A DNA stretch of 64,000 nucleotides. Origin: Melampsora larici-populina 98AG31. Taxonomy: Eukaryota > Basidiomycota > Pucciniomycetes > Pucciniales > Melampsoraceae. This document shows positions 33,714 to 44,557 of this stretch, piece by piece. The notes under the pieces were generated by a model that did not search any database, had not been told where the DNA came from, and saw only the letters and a list, made by a program, of their open reading frames with translations. The stretch covers positions 62,001-126,000 of the forward strand of contig NW_006768773.1 in NCBI RefSeq assembly GCF_000204055.1. The letters are read 5' to 3'. The translations under genes were made by a program, and so were the position numbers. Numbering within the stretch: position 1 is the stretch's first letter; every line of letters begins with the position of its first letter.

Positions 33714-35320
33714 ATGCCTCGAACAAGCCAGCGTCGACTTTTGAAACACTCCATCCATCTGGCAATCAACAAGCGGAATCAGCTCGCACACACTAACTTT
33801 TCAACTCTGGCTTTTGTAAAAAAAAGGAACCATGAAAGTTTATTCATACTTCGGTGCATCCAAGCGATCATGATGCATCAAAACCAACTATCAGAGGCTG
33901 CAGCAAATGATGAGCATGATGATGATGGATTCGAGGCTAAGAAGCCATTCTACCTTTTGTTGCTTTCAGCGCTGGAGCATCACTTAGCCAGGGCACGGTC
34001 TGTCAAGCTGGTGCTACTTGGTCGTCGTCTACGTCAAATAGGTCAAAACGAACTTGATCGTCTTGAAGAGGCTTTAAAAATTCTAAATTCATCTCGTTAC
34101 GTCAAGGATCGGGAATCACGTGGACGGAAAGATTTACGAAACCAATCATTTCCACACAGGATGTGGGAAGGAGGTGATTCTTTTGTGGCTATAGTAAGTA
34201 ATGACTTTGTCCGATTGTGTGTTGCTTTTGGCTAATGGTGGATATTGTACTTTATCTTTTAGGCCTGAATGAGCAAGGAACGTTTTTGGAAACTGGTTGA
34301 GCTGATTCAGTCAAATGAAGTCTTTATATCTAATTCAAGTAATAATCAAGTTCCAGTACCATGGCAGCTTTTGGTGGCTCTAGCAAATCTTGGATCTTCG
34401 GGAAATGGAGGTGATCATTCTCACTTGGCATACATGTTTCACATTTCAGGTTAGTGGACTTACTTGTTTGATTAACTTTGAGTCTGTTCACTAATCCGAT
34501 AATTTTTATAGAAGGTAGTGTCCACAATTGGACTAATCGATGTATTTACGCTATCCTTGAAATTGAAAAAGATTGGGTGTTTTGGCCAAAAGAGGACGAA
34601 CGAGAAATACTCAAATCAAAAATGGCTTCTTCTGTCTTTAAAGATACCGTGGGGTTCATGGATGGAACTCTCATTCCACTGGCCTATGCACCGGTGAGCA
34701 ATCCCGAGGACTACTGGACTCGAAAGAATTTTTACGCTTTCAATGTCATGTTGGTGTGTGACATCAACAAAACTATACGATTCTACGAGCTTGGTTGGTG
34801 TGGCTCAGCTCATGATCAAAGAGTGTTTCGCTCTTCGGTAGTAAGTCACTATTGGATGTGAGTGTAATGAAACGGTCTAATTGTACTAACTTCCTCACAG
34901 CTCTTCTCAACTCCAGACGACTTCATGCAAGAGGATGAGTATCTCTTGGCAGACTCGGGTTATACCTTATCTCAACACGTTATTACACCTTTCAAGCGCT
35001 GCCAGGGTCGCCGATTGAGGGAAAACGAAAACGCTTTCAATGAAGAGTTGAGCATGTGGAGGGTGGTCATTGAACAGAGTATTGGAATGCTCAAAGAGAG
35101 GTTCCAATCTCTAAAAGAGCTCAGGATATCATTACGAGGTGTGCAAAGTGCTAAAAGAGTCAATGCTTGGATTCGTGTTTGTATAATTTTGCATAATTTC
35201 ACAAAGGCCGATGGTGAAGAGTGGCATTCCGAATATGGACACAATCGAGAAGTCTCTTTGGGACCAGGAAGGCATACTCAAAATCAGTCTTCAGCTGACA
35301 CCGTGTCCGTATCCGTGTAG
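33714..35320 (+). CDS. PIF/Harbinger DDE nuclease, one in-frame stop
   Basis: DDE-type endonuclease that would cut element ends. Exons: about 33,714-34,193, 34,263-34,449, 34,512-34,840 and 34,901-35,320, all with GT/AG introns of 60-69 nt. Catalytic residues: first Asp in GFMDGTLIPL (about 34,660), second Asp in LLADSGYTL (about 34,950), Glu in VVIEQSIGMLKERF (about 35,075). The C-terminal ARRVN-like helix and IILHNF are present. The first splice brings in a TGA at 34,266-34,268, directly before the conserved MSKERFWKLVELI block. The last codons (from about 35,298) are read out of the inserted 303-bp element, so the original C terminus has been replaced. The first exon starts without a certain ATG. 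Confidence 0.8.
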
Positions 35321-35600
35321 CACGTCCACGTGCACACACCAAATACTTTCAATACATACTTGAAAGACACATTAAAGAGGTCTCCACAATAGGCATGTCT
35401 TCCCTTTGTCAACTGGGACGTTGGCACTCAGTTGACCCCAACTGCTGACAAAGGATCCCACAAATTCTTTTGTCAAATTGTCATTCACAAAGGGTGCTCG
35501 GCACCGATCTCAGACTAAAGCCTACCAAACAGCTTTCTGTTTTTTTTCAAAACTCTCCGTGTGTGCACGTCGACGTGCTACAAGGATACCGACATGGTGT
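35298..35600. mobile_element. 303-bp inverted-repeat element (family A, copy 1)
   Basis: The ends are inverted copies of about 45 bp: ACACCGTGTCCGTATCCGTG and TAGCACGTCCACGTGCACAC at the left, with the complement at the right. The interior has no gene. It inserted at the 3' end of the PIF nuclease gene. Copy 2 is at 52,334-52,638 and a half copy at about 63,349-63,420. Confidence 0.8.
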
Positions 35601-35617
35601 GATGTCTATGAATTTGG

Positions 35618-37314
35618 TCAGGATACTACAAGAACACTTTTGTATAAATCATCTGCGATTGCTTTGGCTTGTTCATAAGGAGCGTTGTTATCTTTCATAA
35701 ACTGATTGATAAATTGACCTTTTGCCATGGCCAAATCCAATTCCATAGCACGTTTTGTTTTTTGAACATCTAATTGAGCTGCCTCAAGCTGACAAATCTT
35801 GAGTTTTGCATCAACGTGTGCTTGTTCTACCAGTTCATCTTTGGTCAACAAGCTCGTGGCATCTTCTTTTGGTTTCAAGACACTTGCTAAAGAATTCATC
35901 ATATCCTTCATTGCAGTGTTTTCAAGTCCGCTTTTAATGAAAACGTCTTCGAGTCGTGTCATTGTTGAATTGGTCTCAGTATCCGGGCGACTCAAAAGTT
36001 TGATTACTTGGGATTCAGCACCGCGCTTGTTATTCTTGCGTGATCGAGAGGTTTGAACCGAGCCACTGTAGTTGGAAGTTTGAGTTTGAACTGAAGGACT
36101 CTGTTTGTCTGGAAGAGATGATAGAAGAAGCGTAAATATTAGTACATATCTAACTGATCACAAGGAACAATCTTACCACTATGTGGACTGTGGTTCTCTA
36201 GAGAAGATTCAAGCTGAATCAACATGACTTCACATATGCAACAGATGATGAGTACAAACTTACGATCATCTTCTTCAAATTTGTCATCCAGAGCTCCTCG
36301 AATTTGATTGTTAAATTCATCTTCAACATTACTTGAGTCGAATTTCTTATGATGAAATTCATCATTTGAAGCTTGTGAATGATCATCGTCATTTCGTTCG
36401 GTCGAATGAAAATCTTCAGGGCACTGTGAGGACTTCTTCCCCTTGGATGACATCCCCAAAAAACCTAAAGAAGCGTGAGCAGGAAGTTGTGCTGCACTGG
36501 TTGCACCATCGAGTCGAGTAGCCTTGTCTCGAGTGCCCAGGATATGCTCAATCTGATAGTAGTATTTAAATTTATTCTTGATTACATAATCTGTCATAAA
36601 ACAAGATCAGCGAAGGACAAGACGGACGTTCAAGAGTAGAAACACTGACCTTCTATCAAAGACTTCTTACGCTCCAGACTTTGCCTTTCCATGCACATTC
36701 TTGACATCTCGGCCATGAAACCCGTTTTGAGCCAAGTAATCAATAATTTCCTGCACAGTATGAGTTTTCACAGAATTCATATTTTTATATCGGGTCCAAT
36801 TACCGTAAGTTGTAATCCAATTTAACAAAACACTCATTGCACTTTCTCCCTTATCGTTTTTCTCCTCTTCCCAATAAACCGGTGCCTTTCTAGTCAAGGT
36901 ACCATCATCGGCATCTTGTTTCTTTTGTTTCTTAGATGTGGTTGTCAATTTCGACTTCGAGTTTGAGATTTTGCTTGTGGTGGCTTTGCGGGTGGCTGAA
37001 GACTGGGCCTTACCTTTTTGAGGCTTGGTTGATTTTCTTAAAGATTTTTTAATCGGAGAAGGATGTTCGATTGGTTGAGAGAGCGAAGCCATCGAACTGA
37101 AGGACGATCCAAAGGGAGAGGGTTGAAGTACGGTTGCAGGGAAGCTTTGTGAATAAAAGTTTGGTGAAGCCGAATTCAAATTGAAGGATAGGGCAGAGGG
37201 GTGAATTTGGAAGGCCAAAGGTGTGATGACAGGATCTTCTTGAGGGCTGCTTGGATCGCTGGAGGTGGGGATATCGGTATCGTTGTTGATCATTTGATCA
37301 TGCATGTTTATCAT
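35618..37314 (-). CDS. PIF-associated Myb/SANT-like protein, frameshifted
   Basis: The accessory DNA-binding protein that PIF/Harbinger elements carry beside the nuclease. The N-terminal exon (37,314 to about 36,664) has a Ser/Thr/Lys-rich nuclear-type segment, then a Myb-like trihelix region: LLNWITTYGNWTRYKNMNS followed by TVQEIIDYLAQNGFHGRDV. A one-base shift near 36,685 switches the frame within the helix, and the exon ends with a donor at about 36,650. The second exon (about 36,597-36,270) carries NKFKYYYQIEHILGTRDKAT, the block that normally follows. The third piece (about 36,100-35,618) is a helical C terminus rich in Lys, Glu and Ala. Lysine- and acidic-rich segments are as expected for the family. 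Confidence 0.65.
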
Positions 37315-37605
37315 GTATGGTATGCGGAGTGAAATGAACTAAGAGTGGAACACACGCATGCAGAAAACAAACTTTGATTGTTTGCAGAAGTTTAGGTTTT
37401 TCCCAAAGTTCAGAAGGGTTCTGGACTTCTGGAAAAAACCTTCTGGAAATTTCCAGAAGATATTTGAATACCCTAATTGAAGAGAGAGTCTTGATGGGAA
37501 TCGGATAGAGGTGTACCGGCTTATACCCGGGTTCTGTTAGGTTAAGATCGGGGTCGAGTTCTTGACCAGTGTTCGTGTGACACGAACTGATAAATTATAA
37601 TATCA

Positions 37606-37636
37606 TCATCACCATCACCATCACCATCACCATCAC
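37606..37636. repeat. CATCAC microsatellite in the 5' UTR or promoter of the LRR gene
   Basis: About five repeats of a CATCAC-type hexamer lie immediately upstream of the ATG at 37,642. Confidence 0.85.
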
Positions 37637-37641
37637 ATATC

Positions 37642-40600
37642 ATGGACAACAATAAACCACTATGGCAAACAGATGAACTCAGTCAGGAATGGGTTCAATC
37701 TTCTTCTAATTCTCAATTCTCATCCGAAATTCAACACCCACCTACAACTACTACCAGTCGTCGTTCAACTTCCTCGCGAATACCCATCAGCACCAATCGG
37801 TCACGATCAATTGAACCTTCCTCTCGATCTGTCTCTCAATCAGAGCTCGAACCCTCAACCTTTCGCCCTTCCATCTCTCAACCTGAACTATCTGATGGGT
37901 CCAGTATTGTCGTAAACCGTGATCTTCCTCCTGATCCGGAAACTCCGCCATGGCTCAAAGCTGCGGTTGATGGAATGGTTCAAGACGTTCTTGGGAAGCG
38001 TCCGGGGAAGCTTGAGAAGATTTTTCAACCTGAACAACTTGATCATTCCAATCACAAATCTTCTCTAATGCGTGAGTGTTCTTTCGTTTACTTCCTTCAT
38101 TCTCTTACGCGACCTGCCCATTCTACTACTTCTATTTACTGAAAGACAACAAATTCTATCGTAAAATGTTTCCATTAGTCAACCGCGAAAGTCCAGATTC
38201 ATTCCCAGACCCCCACCACCCTCCTCGTATTCAAATCAACCACCATAGGGTAGCCGAAGACGCGGACCTAGCGAGTTGTAAACTAGCCAAGGAGACCTTT
38301 CAATTTGCTGTCCCTCGATCAAACACATCCTGGAAGTCTCTTCGACATTTCTCCGCTTCTGATGTCTCCTCAGAGGAATCGTCTGGGCGGAGCTCCATCG
38401 TGGAGCGCGAGGAACCCCCGGCGGCCGAGTTCTTCGAACCAGCTGCTCAACATCAATATTATCGCCGCCCTACCCGTCTGGGTGATATCGAAGTAATTGA
38501 AGAGGTTTCAGAGGAGCCTAGCTTGCAGTCTGATTCAGGACGTGAATACGCTTCAGGTTCACTTCCGAGTTCTACGCACCCACCTTCAATCCCTTTCGCG
38601 CATCCAACTCCTTTGCTCCGTCATCCAACTAACGGTCGAATGGAGCAGCCTGATTCATCTTCGTCTCAATCCGATTCCTGTGAAACTTCTAATTCGATTC
38701 GCCCTCCGCCTTCCTCCTCCGCTCAATCACAGCGCCAAACGTCTCAACCCACACCGGATCCGCAAGACCACGAACAGCGGATATTCCATTTCACATATGA
38801 TACCTTCGCTCGAAAACACCTCAGTCGACTTGTCGAAGAGATCGACGGATTTTCTTCAGGCTCCCTACTACATGACGGCTCACCTAAAATTCACGCTTTG
38901 ATAGGATCTCCAGGAGAGGTTCCATCCTCTAATGTCAGCCGATCTAGTCGTGGTCTGGCTCATTCCACACCCCCTACTACCAGTCTTTATGCCGGTCGGA
39001 CTCCTTTTCGCCCGTTGCAACTACCAACGTACAGCCAACGCGTCAGAGAAGAGGCGGCCTGGCACGCCAGCTTTCTCGAACCCAACGCTTACGCAGCTGA
39101 AAGCCTTTGCGGACCTGGTCACCACTTCCTCGACGCAGACAATGATGATGAGAAGAGCACATCCTTTGATCGCCAGGCTCAATTTGCTGCCACTGCTCCT
39201 GCCAGAAGCAGTAAGCGTATCAGGCTTCTGTCTTCTCTTCCTTCTTCAACACACCTTCATGTTGCGCCCTCTCTCAACACAAGCAGGTTGAAGGATTCAG
39301 TGATCATCGCAAGCGAGCGAAAGACCAAACGTCATCTCCCTACTGATGTGCACAACCCAACTATGGGGATGCCTTCAGTGACTGATGCCGAACAACAGCC
39401 TGCAACTCGTGATCGATTGGCCGAAGCACGCGCACTGATGGATCGCATCCGTGCCAAGAATATATTGCCACCACCTGTCACAACTACACAAAAGTCAGAC
39501 CATGTTGATTCGAGTAGCTCTCTGGCTGATGACAGTCAATCTCACCACCAATTTGAGACCCCTATGAACTCTCGTCCTCGTAACCCCACGCCTCACGCAG
39601 CGTCATCGATACCACGTCAATGGATATCATCTCCGGAAAGTCAGGAAGATTGGGCGGGCGACATTGAAGAGAATGAGACTCAATCTTGTGAGCAAGCTGG
39701 TGAAGGAATCGAAGACTTGGTGGGAAAGTCTCAAGATGATCAAGTGTCTGATTCGATTGTCGAACATGACGATGAAAGGCTCATTGCCGAAGAAGACGAG
39801 GATTTTGCATGGACTATCGTGAGTGACACCTCTGCCAAAGGTATGAAAGATCCTGCCCAAATTCACCCAAAGCAAGTTGAAGAGCGAGATGAAGCGGATT
39901 CGATACACGATGAATGTTCTAGTACCCGTATCCGATCCTGCGGCAGTTCTACATCCGAATCTTTTGTCCAGCAGAGTCCATCACTCGATGCCGTACACGA
40001 ACGACTCGCATCTACTGCTGCAGCTTCATTACGCCAAGCTCTTCTCGACTCAGCACATCCTGCTAGTCGACCATCGGCAGGAGTACATCAGTCTAGGCGA
40101 AGTCCCCTTGGTTCTGGCAGATCGGTGGCTTCCTTTGCTGCCCCTGGTAGTGCTACTCGCCGGCATTTTGCAACGCAGCCTATCCCGTGTCATGAACTCG
40201 TCACTGATGCGAAGGTTGGGATGAATATTGGAAAATCAGCGCATATGTTGTCATCTTTACGAGCTCGGCCGGTAGGATCATTCGACCGCCATACTTCTGG
40301 TACCGGTTCCACCTACACACTATCAAGTACAACCACCAACACTAATCAGGCTCACAAACCGATACTCATGACTATCGGTCCAGCAGATGTTGAAGACCTT
40401 TTGCAGCAAGAGCGAGTAGGTGGAATGATATTTGATGCAACTCAAAAGAGATGGCGGCGGTGTGGTGTTGAAAAACAGCCGGTGGAAGGAAAAAGGAGCG
40501 AAGATGTTGGCAGTGAAGCAGAAGAAGAAGAAGAAGATGTGTTTAAAGATATCGAGAGTCTCAATAGCCGTGGGCTGACGGATGATCAGGTGTCTCGTCG

Positions 40601-43118
40601 GCAAGAGGAAGATGAAGCTGATGGCCGATGCAAAGAGGACAATCATCAACGTGAGCCGACAACGACAGATGGAGGTATGTTTGACGCCGCAGTGCAACAT
40701 AATGAGCCTAGGACGGCATGCTCAAACTTCAAGGTCGCTCAACACTTACCTTTTGTCGATAATCACTCCACACCGGCTACGACCACCCGACCCAAGTCTG
40801 CATTGAAGTCTCGACTCGGCGCAACTCGAGCGCCTTCTCCCATACCAAATGAAGAGGTGGTGATCGAACATAGTACTAGACCTAACCGATCTGTCAGTTT
40901 TCAGGACGGGAGAAAGAACGGTAAAATTATCGGATTGGTTGATCAACCTCGTTTGGTTCATGATCCTGACGGCACAACAGATCAAGACGCTTTCAAGTCG
41001 ATTGCGACCACAGCTGATGAGATTTCAACACGTACACGTCGTATTGGGGCCGCGCTTGATGAACTTATTGGAGTAGGTGGAATGAAGCCGGGGGATACAT
41101 CAATGATCTCGCTTGGCTCGACCACTAAGAAAGTCAGACCAAAGAATGGTCAAAGAAAAGTTTCATCAGGTTCATCGGGTGGTGGTGGCCAAGCGGAACG
41201 AACATTCTTGACCGATTGTTCCTTTGGAATGTCACGGGAAAAATTATTGAAGCTGATCACCGATATTGAACCCTATGAACCTATGTGGGACCAATTGAAA
41301 GTAGTAGATCTGTCCGGCAAAAGAATCGAGTCCGTGGTCAAATTGGATGAGTTCTTGCCTAAGCTAGATCAAGTAGATCTGTTGAGTCTTCTCGTCTATT
41401 CTCATGTTAGATCGTCTGAGTGACTAATTGTACAGCGATGATATCTAGGCATTCGAATCAGCTCGGTTTCTTGACTGGTCTTCCGGGCACAATCAGAATG
41501 CTATTGGTGAACGAGAATCGATTGACCGATTTGGTTTCCTTTGGACATCTTTTGAATCTTGAAAGATTAGACTTGAGCAAGAATGGGTTGACTAGTCTTG
41601 AACGTATGTCTCTCATCTCATGACATCATGTCTACTAGATTCTTATGTGTCTGGTTTGTGTGTTTAAGAAATATCTGGATTGAAGCATTTACGTGAATTG
41701 AAGGTTGATGATAATGAGATTGTGAGTTTGGAAGGATTGGCAGCTTTGGACGGACTTACAAAGCTGAGTGTAAAAGGTAACAAATTGAAAAACGTTCATC
41801 TTGAAGGATTTGCATGGTGAGTTCGCTTTCTTGATTGGAAATGAGTTCTTCACCTGGGTCTAACATACCACCTGAATGGTATAGGCCTCGATTGGAAGTT
41901 TTGAATTTGAGTCGGAACCAGATTCGAGAGATAAGTGGCTTGGAAGGGTTGCACTCGATGTATTCTTTAAATCTTGGTTTGTTCTTTTGCTTGATTGTCC
42001 CGATTGCCCCTGAACTCTGAAGTGCTGACTTTACGCGACATCCCACAGATCATAATGATTTATATACATTATCTGCACCACAACAATCAATGTTGGGTCT
42101 GAGAGTGTTGAGGATATCAGATAACCACATTGAGAGTGTTGATATCTCAGCATTTACGAACCTGAGAACGATTTATGTGGATCATAATGATTTGATTGAG
42201 ATAAAAGGCGCGGAACGATTAAGGAAATTGGAAAATTTGAGTGCTCGTGATCAACATGGCGGAGAACTGTAAGTAAACTTGATCTCTTTAGGGTTGGTGT
42301 GTGTCTTGACTGAGGAAGTCGATATTGTCAGTTCTTTGCCGATGAAACAGTTCAGAGACGTAAAACGGCTTTACCTAGGTGGAAATCCGATCCCAAGTGC
42401 TTTTCCATCTCAACGATTCTATAACCTAGTCTACCTCGAATTGGCAATGTGTCAATGCAAGACCTTACCGAGCGATCTAGCCAAGGTGATGCCGAATGTA
42501 CGAAGTGTGAACTTGAACTATAATTTCTTAACCGACTTGGACGCTTTAGTGGGATTAACTAGACTTCAAAAACTTACAGTCGTAGGATCCAGATTAAAAG
42601 AGTTTGGCAGAAGATTAATCAAAGTCTTGGAAAGTTTACCTGAACTTGAATTATTGGATTTAAGGACGAATCCATTCTGTTCATCATTCTATGCACCACT
42701 TTTAGCCGAATTAGGAACCAATAAATCACCACATCTGAATCAATATGAGATTATTGCTAGTAGTGCCAATAGTAGTACACCATGTATGCCTAAATCACAA
42801 CAATGGAATTCGATGGATGAAAGATTTCGAAAAGCATTACCTAATGAATATTATTTAAAAAGAACTACCTATAGAGCCTTGGTGATTGGAACAAATTTAA
42901 AATTAAAAGTTTTAGATGGATTATATATTGATGAACCTGAAAGAAAGAAGATGGGTAAGTTTTTAAGAGGATTAGGTAGAAAGATAGAATCCAGTAATCA
43001 TAACCATCCAAAGAAAGTGGAAAATAATGAAAGTCAAATTCAAGGAATTGAAAAAGTAGAGGAAAAAAGTTGTGTGGGGTTTAGTTCTTTGATTGCTTCT
43101 GCTAATGCTCGAGATTGA
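37642..43118 (+). CDS. Cdc11/Nud1-like leucine-rich-repeat scaffold, 7 exons
   Basis: Probable spindle-pole-body scaffold of the septation/mitotic exit network, which anchors the GTPase-kinase cascade (S. pombe Cdc11, S. cerevisiae Nud1, animal centriolin type). Exons: 37,642-38,071, 38,179-41,380, 41,449-41,603, 41,669-41,816, 41,885-41,976, 42,049-42,268 and 42,332-43,118; the coding sum is 5,034 nt, exactly 1,678 codons. The first ~1,200 residues are long, disordered, Ser/Pro/acidic-rich, with an unbroken poly-Glu run near 40,527-40,545. The last ~480 residues hold about 12 leucine-rich repeats, starting at WDQLKVVDLSGKRI and including LNLSRNQIREISGLEGLHSM and KRLYLGGNPIPSAFPSQRFY, ending with an LRR-cap-like ELELLDLRTNPFCSSFY. 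The Nud1/Cdc11 assignment rests on this layout, not on a search. No stop interrupts it. Confidence 0.8.
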
Positions 43119-44557
43119 GGGATAGTTTGGAATGATGTCGTCTTTTAAAGTTTCAATAGATTGATATATAATAGTTCTAAGGACTGGTTTCTGGGAACAA
43201 AGTTGATGTTCTCTCTTGATTTCAAATTCCGATGTATAATGTTTTCTTGATATTTCTTATTTCACTTTGGTCTTTCTTTAGTCTTTCTTGTCATTATGAT
43301 TCATCAAACTTTTTTTTGTTAGGTATTGTAATGATCTAAGATTTCTCATTTAAACTAAAATTAGGATTTGTAAGGGGTTTTTTTGTTTGCTTGTAATCCA
43401 TTTCACACATTCATTTTTCTTACTAGGTATATAATATAGAAGGAAAAAGAAAGAGACTTCTAAACTCACAATCTTTCGTTATGTTTTTCTTTTTTTTGCT
43501 TCAAAGATCAATTGTCCTTCTTTTTGGGTGTTTTATCTCTTCTTGGTTCGTTTCTTATCTTCGTGTCTGTTCTTTCTTTGTATGGGGCTTCTTGCAAAAC
43601 TAAATGTGTAATACCCAAAAAAAAATCAATTAAACCTTAAAATGAATTTAATAAGTACTTCTTTTGATTGTATCTCTTCAACCAATGTTTTTCTTTTCTT
43701 GTGTGTGTTTTGTTGGGAAATGAAGAATTAGGAATCGTTTGATTTGATTTTTGAGAAAAAAAAATGTAAATCTCAGTCTTAGAAGTCTTATAGCTTTTTG
43801 ATCATCCGATGGATCGGAAGCTTTAAAAATTAAAGATTTCATGTTTTGAAAATAAGTCTTGACTTTCACTTGTTTCAAATTTTTAAAACAAGAATCATTA
43901 AATAAATTTACATTGAGAAGATGTTTCTCTTTCTTCTTTTGTGTTTGAGTTTCAAATAAGTTTTTATTGTTGCAAGAGAGATGAAGGAGGATGTAGGAAG
44001 CTCTTCAAAGAACATCCTTCAGCTTTCGTACGCTATTGATCAAAATCAGGTTTATTGTTCATACATGACTATATTCGAGGATCTCAACAAATTCTAGATT
44101 ACCGAGTCCCACTTGCTTCTTGAGCGAGCCAGAGCGAGCCTTACAAGAAACAGGTGGGACTTAGTTAAGTTAAAGCGGACACTTGCGATGATGTCACGTT
44201 ACAAACCAAGTCTCATAAACACCAGTCTCTTTCCTCAATAAATGATGAGATGATAATTTTTTTGTTAAGTTTAATTGAAAATGAAATTCATACATCAAAG
44301 CAATTATCCACACATGATGAATCAAAAATTACACACCAATCACATTATGACCATAGATAAAGAAGAAAACAATTAACGATTCAAGGTTCAAAAAGTATGA
44401 TGAATTTAACTTACAAACGAAACTTGAAAAGATGCCAAACAAAATGTAAGGGTCGAAAAGAGATGAAAAGCAAAAAATAATAATTCAACCTTCTTCCCAA
44501 ACCACCACCATCCCTCAAAAACAAAAACGATATGTACACAGGACCATGGAGTCTGGA
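43119..44557. other. Convergent intergenic region, AT-rich
   Basis: Separates the 3' ends of the LRR gene (+) and the MATH-BTB gene (-), so both terminators must lie here; T-rich tracts occur at 43,480-43,500 and A-rich ones near 43,617-43,626. A lone end of the hairpin-tipped Mutator-like family lies at about 44,100-44,180 (GTCCCACTTG ... GTGGGACTTAGTTAAGTT). No gene seen. Confidence 0.5.

Larger units (their letters stand above)
33431..37474. mobile_element. Near-complete PIF/Harbinger element, ~4.0 kb
   Basis: Terminal inverted repeats of about 37 bp: AGGGTATTCAAATATCTTCT followed by GGAAATTTCCAGAAGG at the left end, and its complement ending GAATACCCT at 37,474. The repeat contains an internal palindrome (CTGGAAATTTCCAG). 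The element holds the two genes typical of the superfamily: a DDE nuclease (+) and a Myb/SANT-like protein (-), arranged tail to tail. A 303-bp element lies between them. The 3-bp target duplication could not be fixed. The nuclease carries one in-frame TGA and the Myb gene a one-base frameshift, so this copy is probably recently inactivated. Confidence 0.8.
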
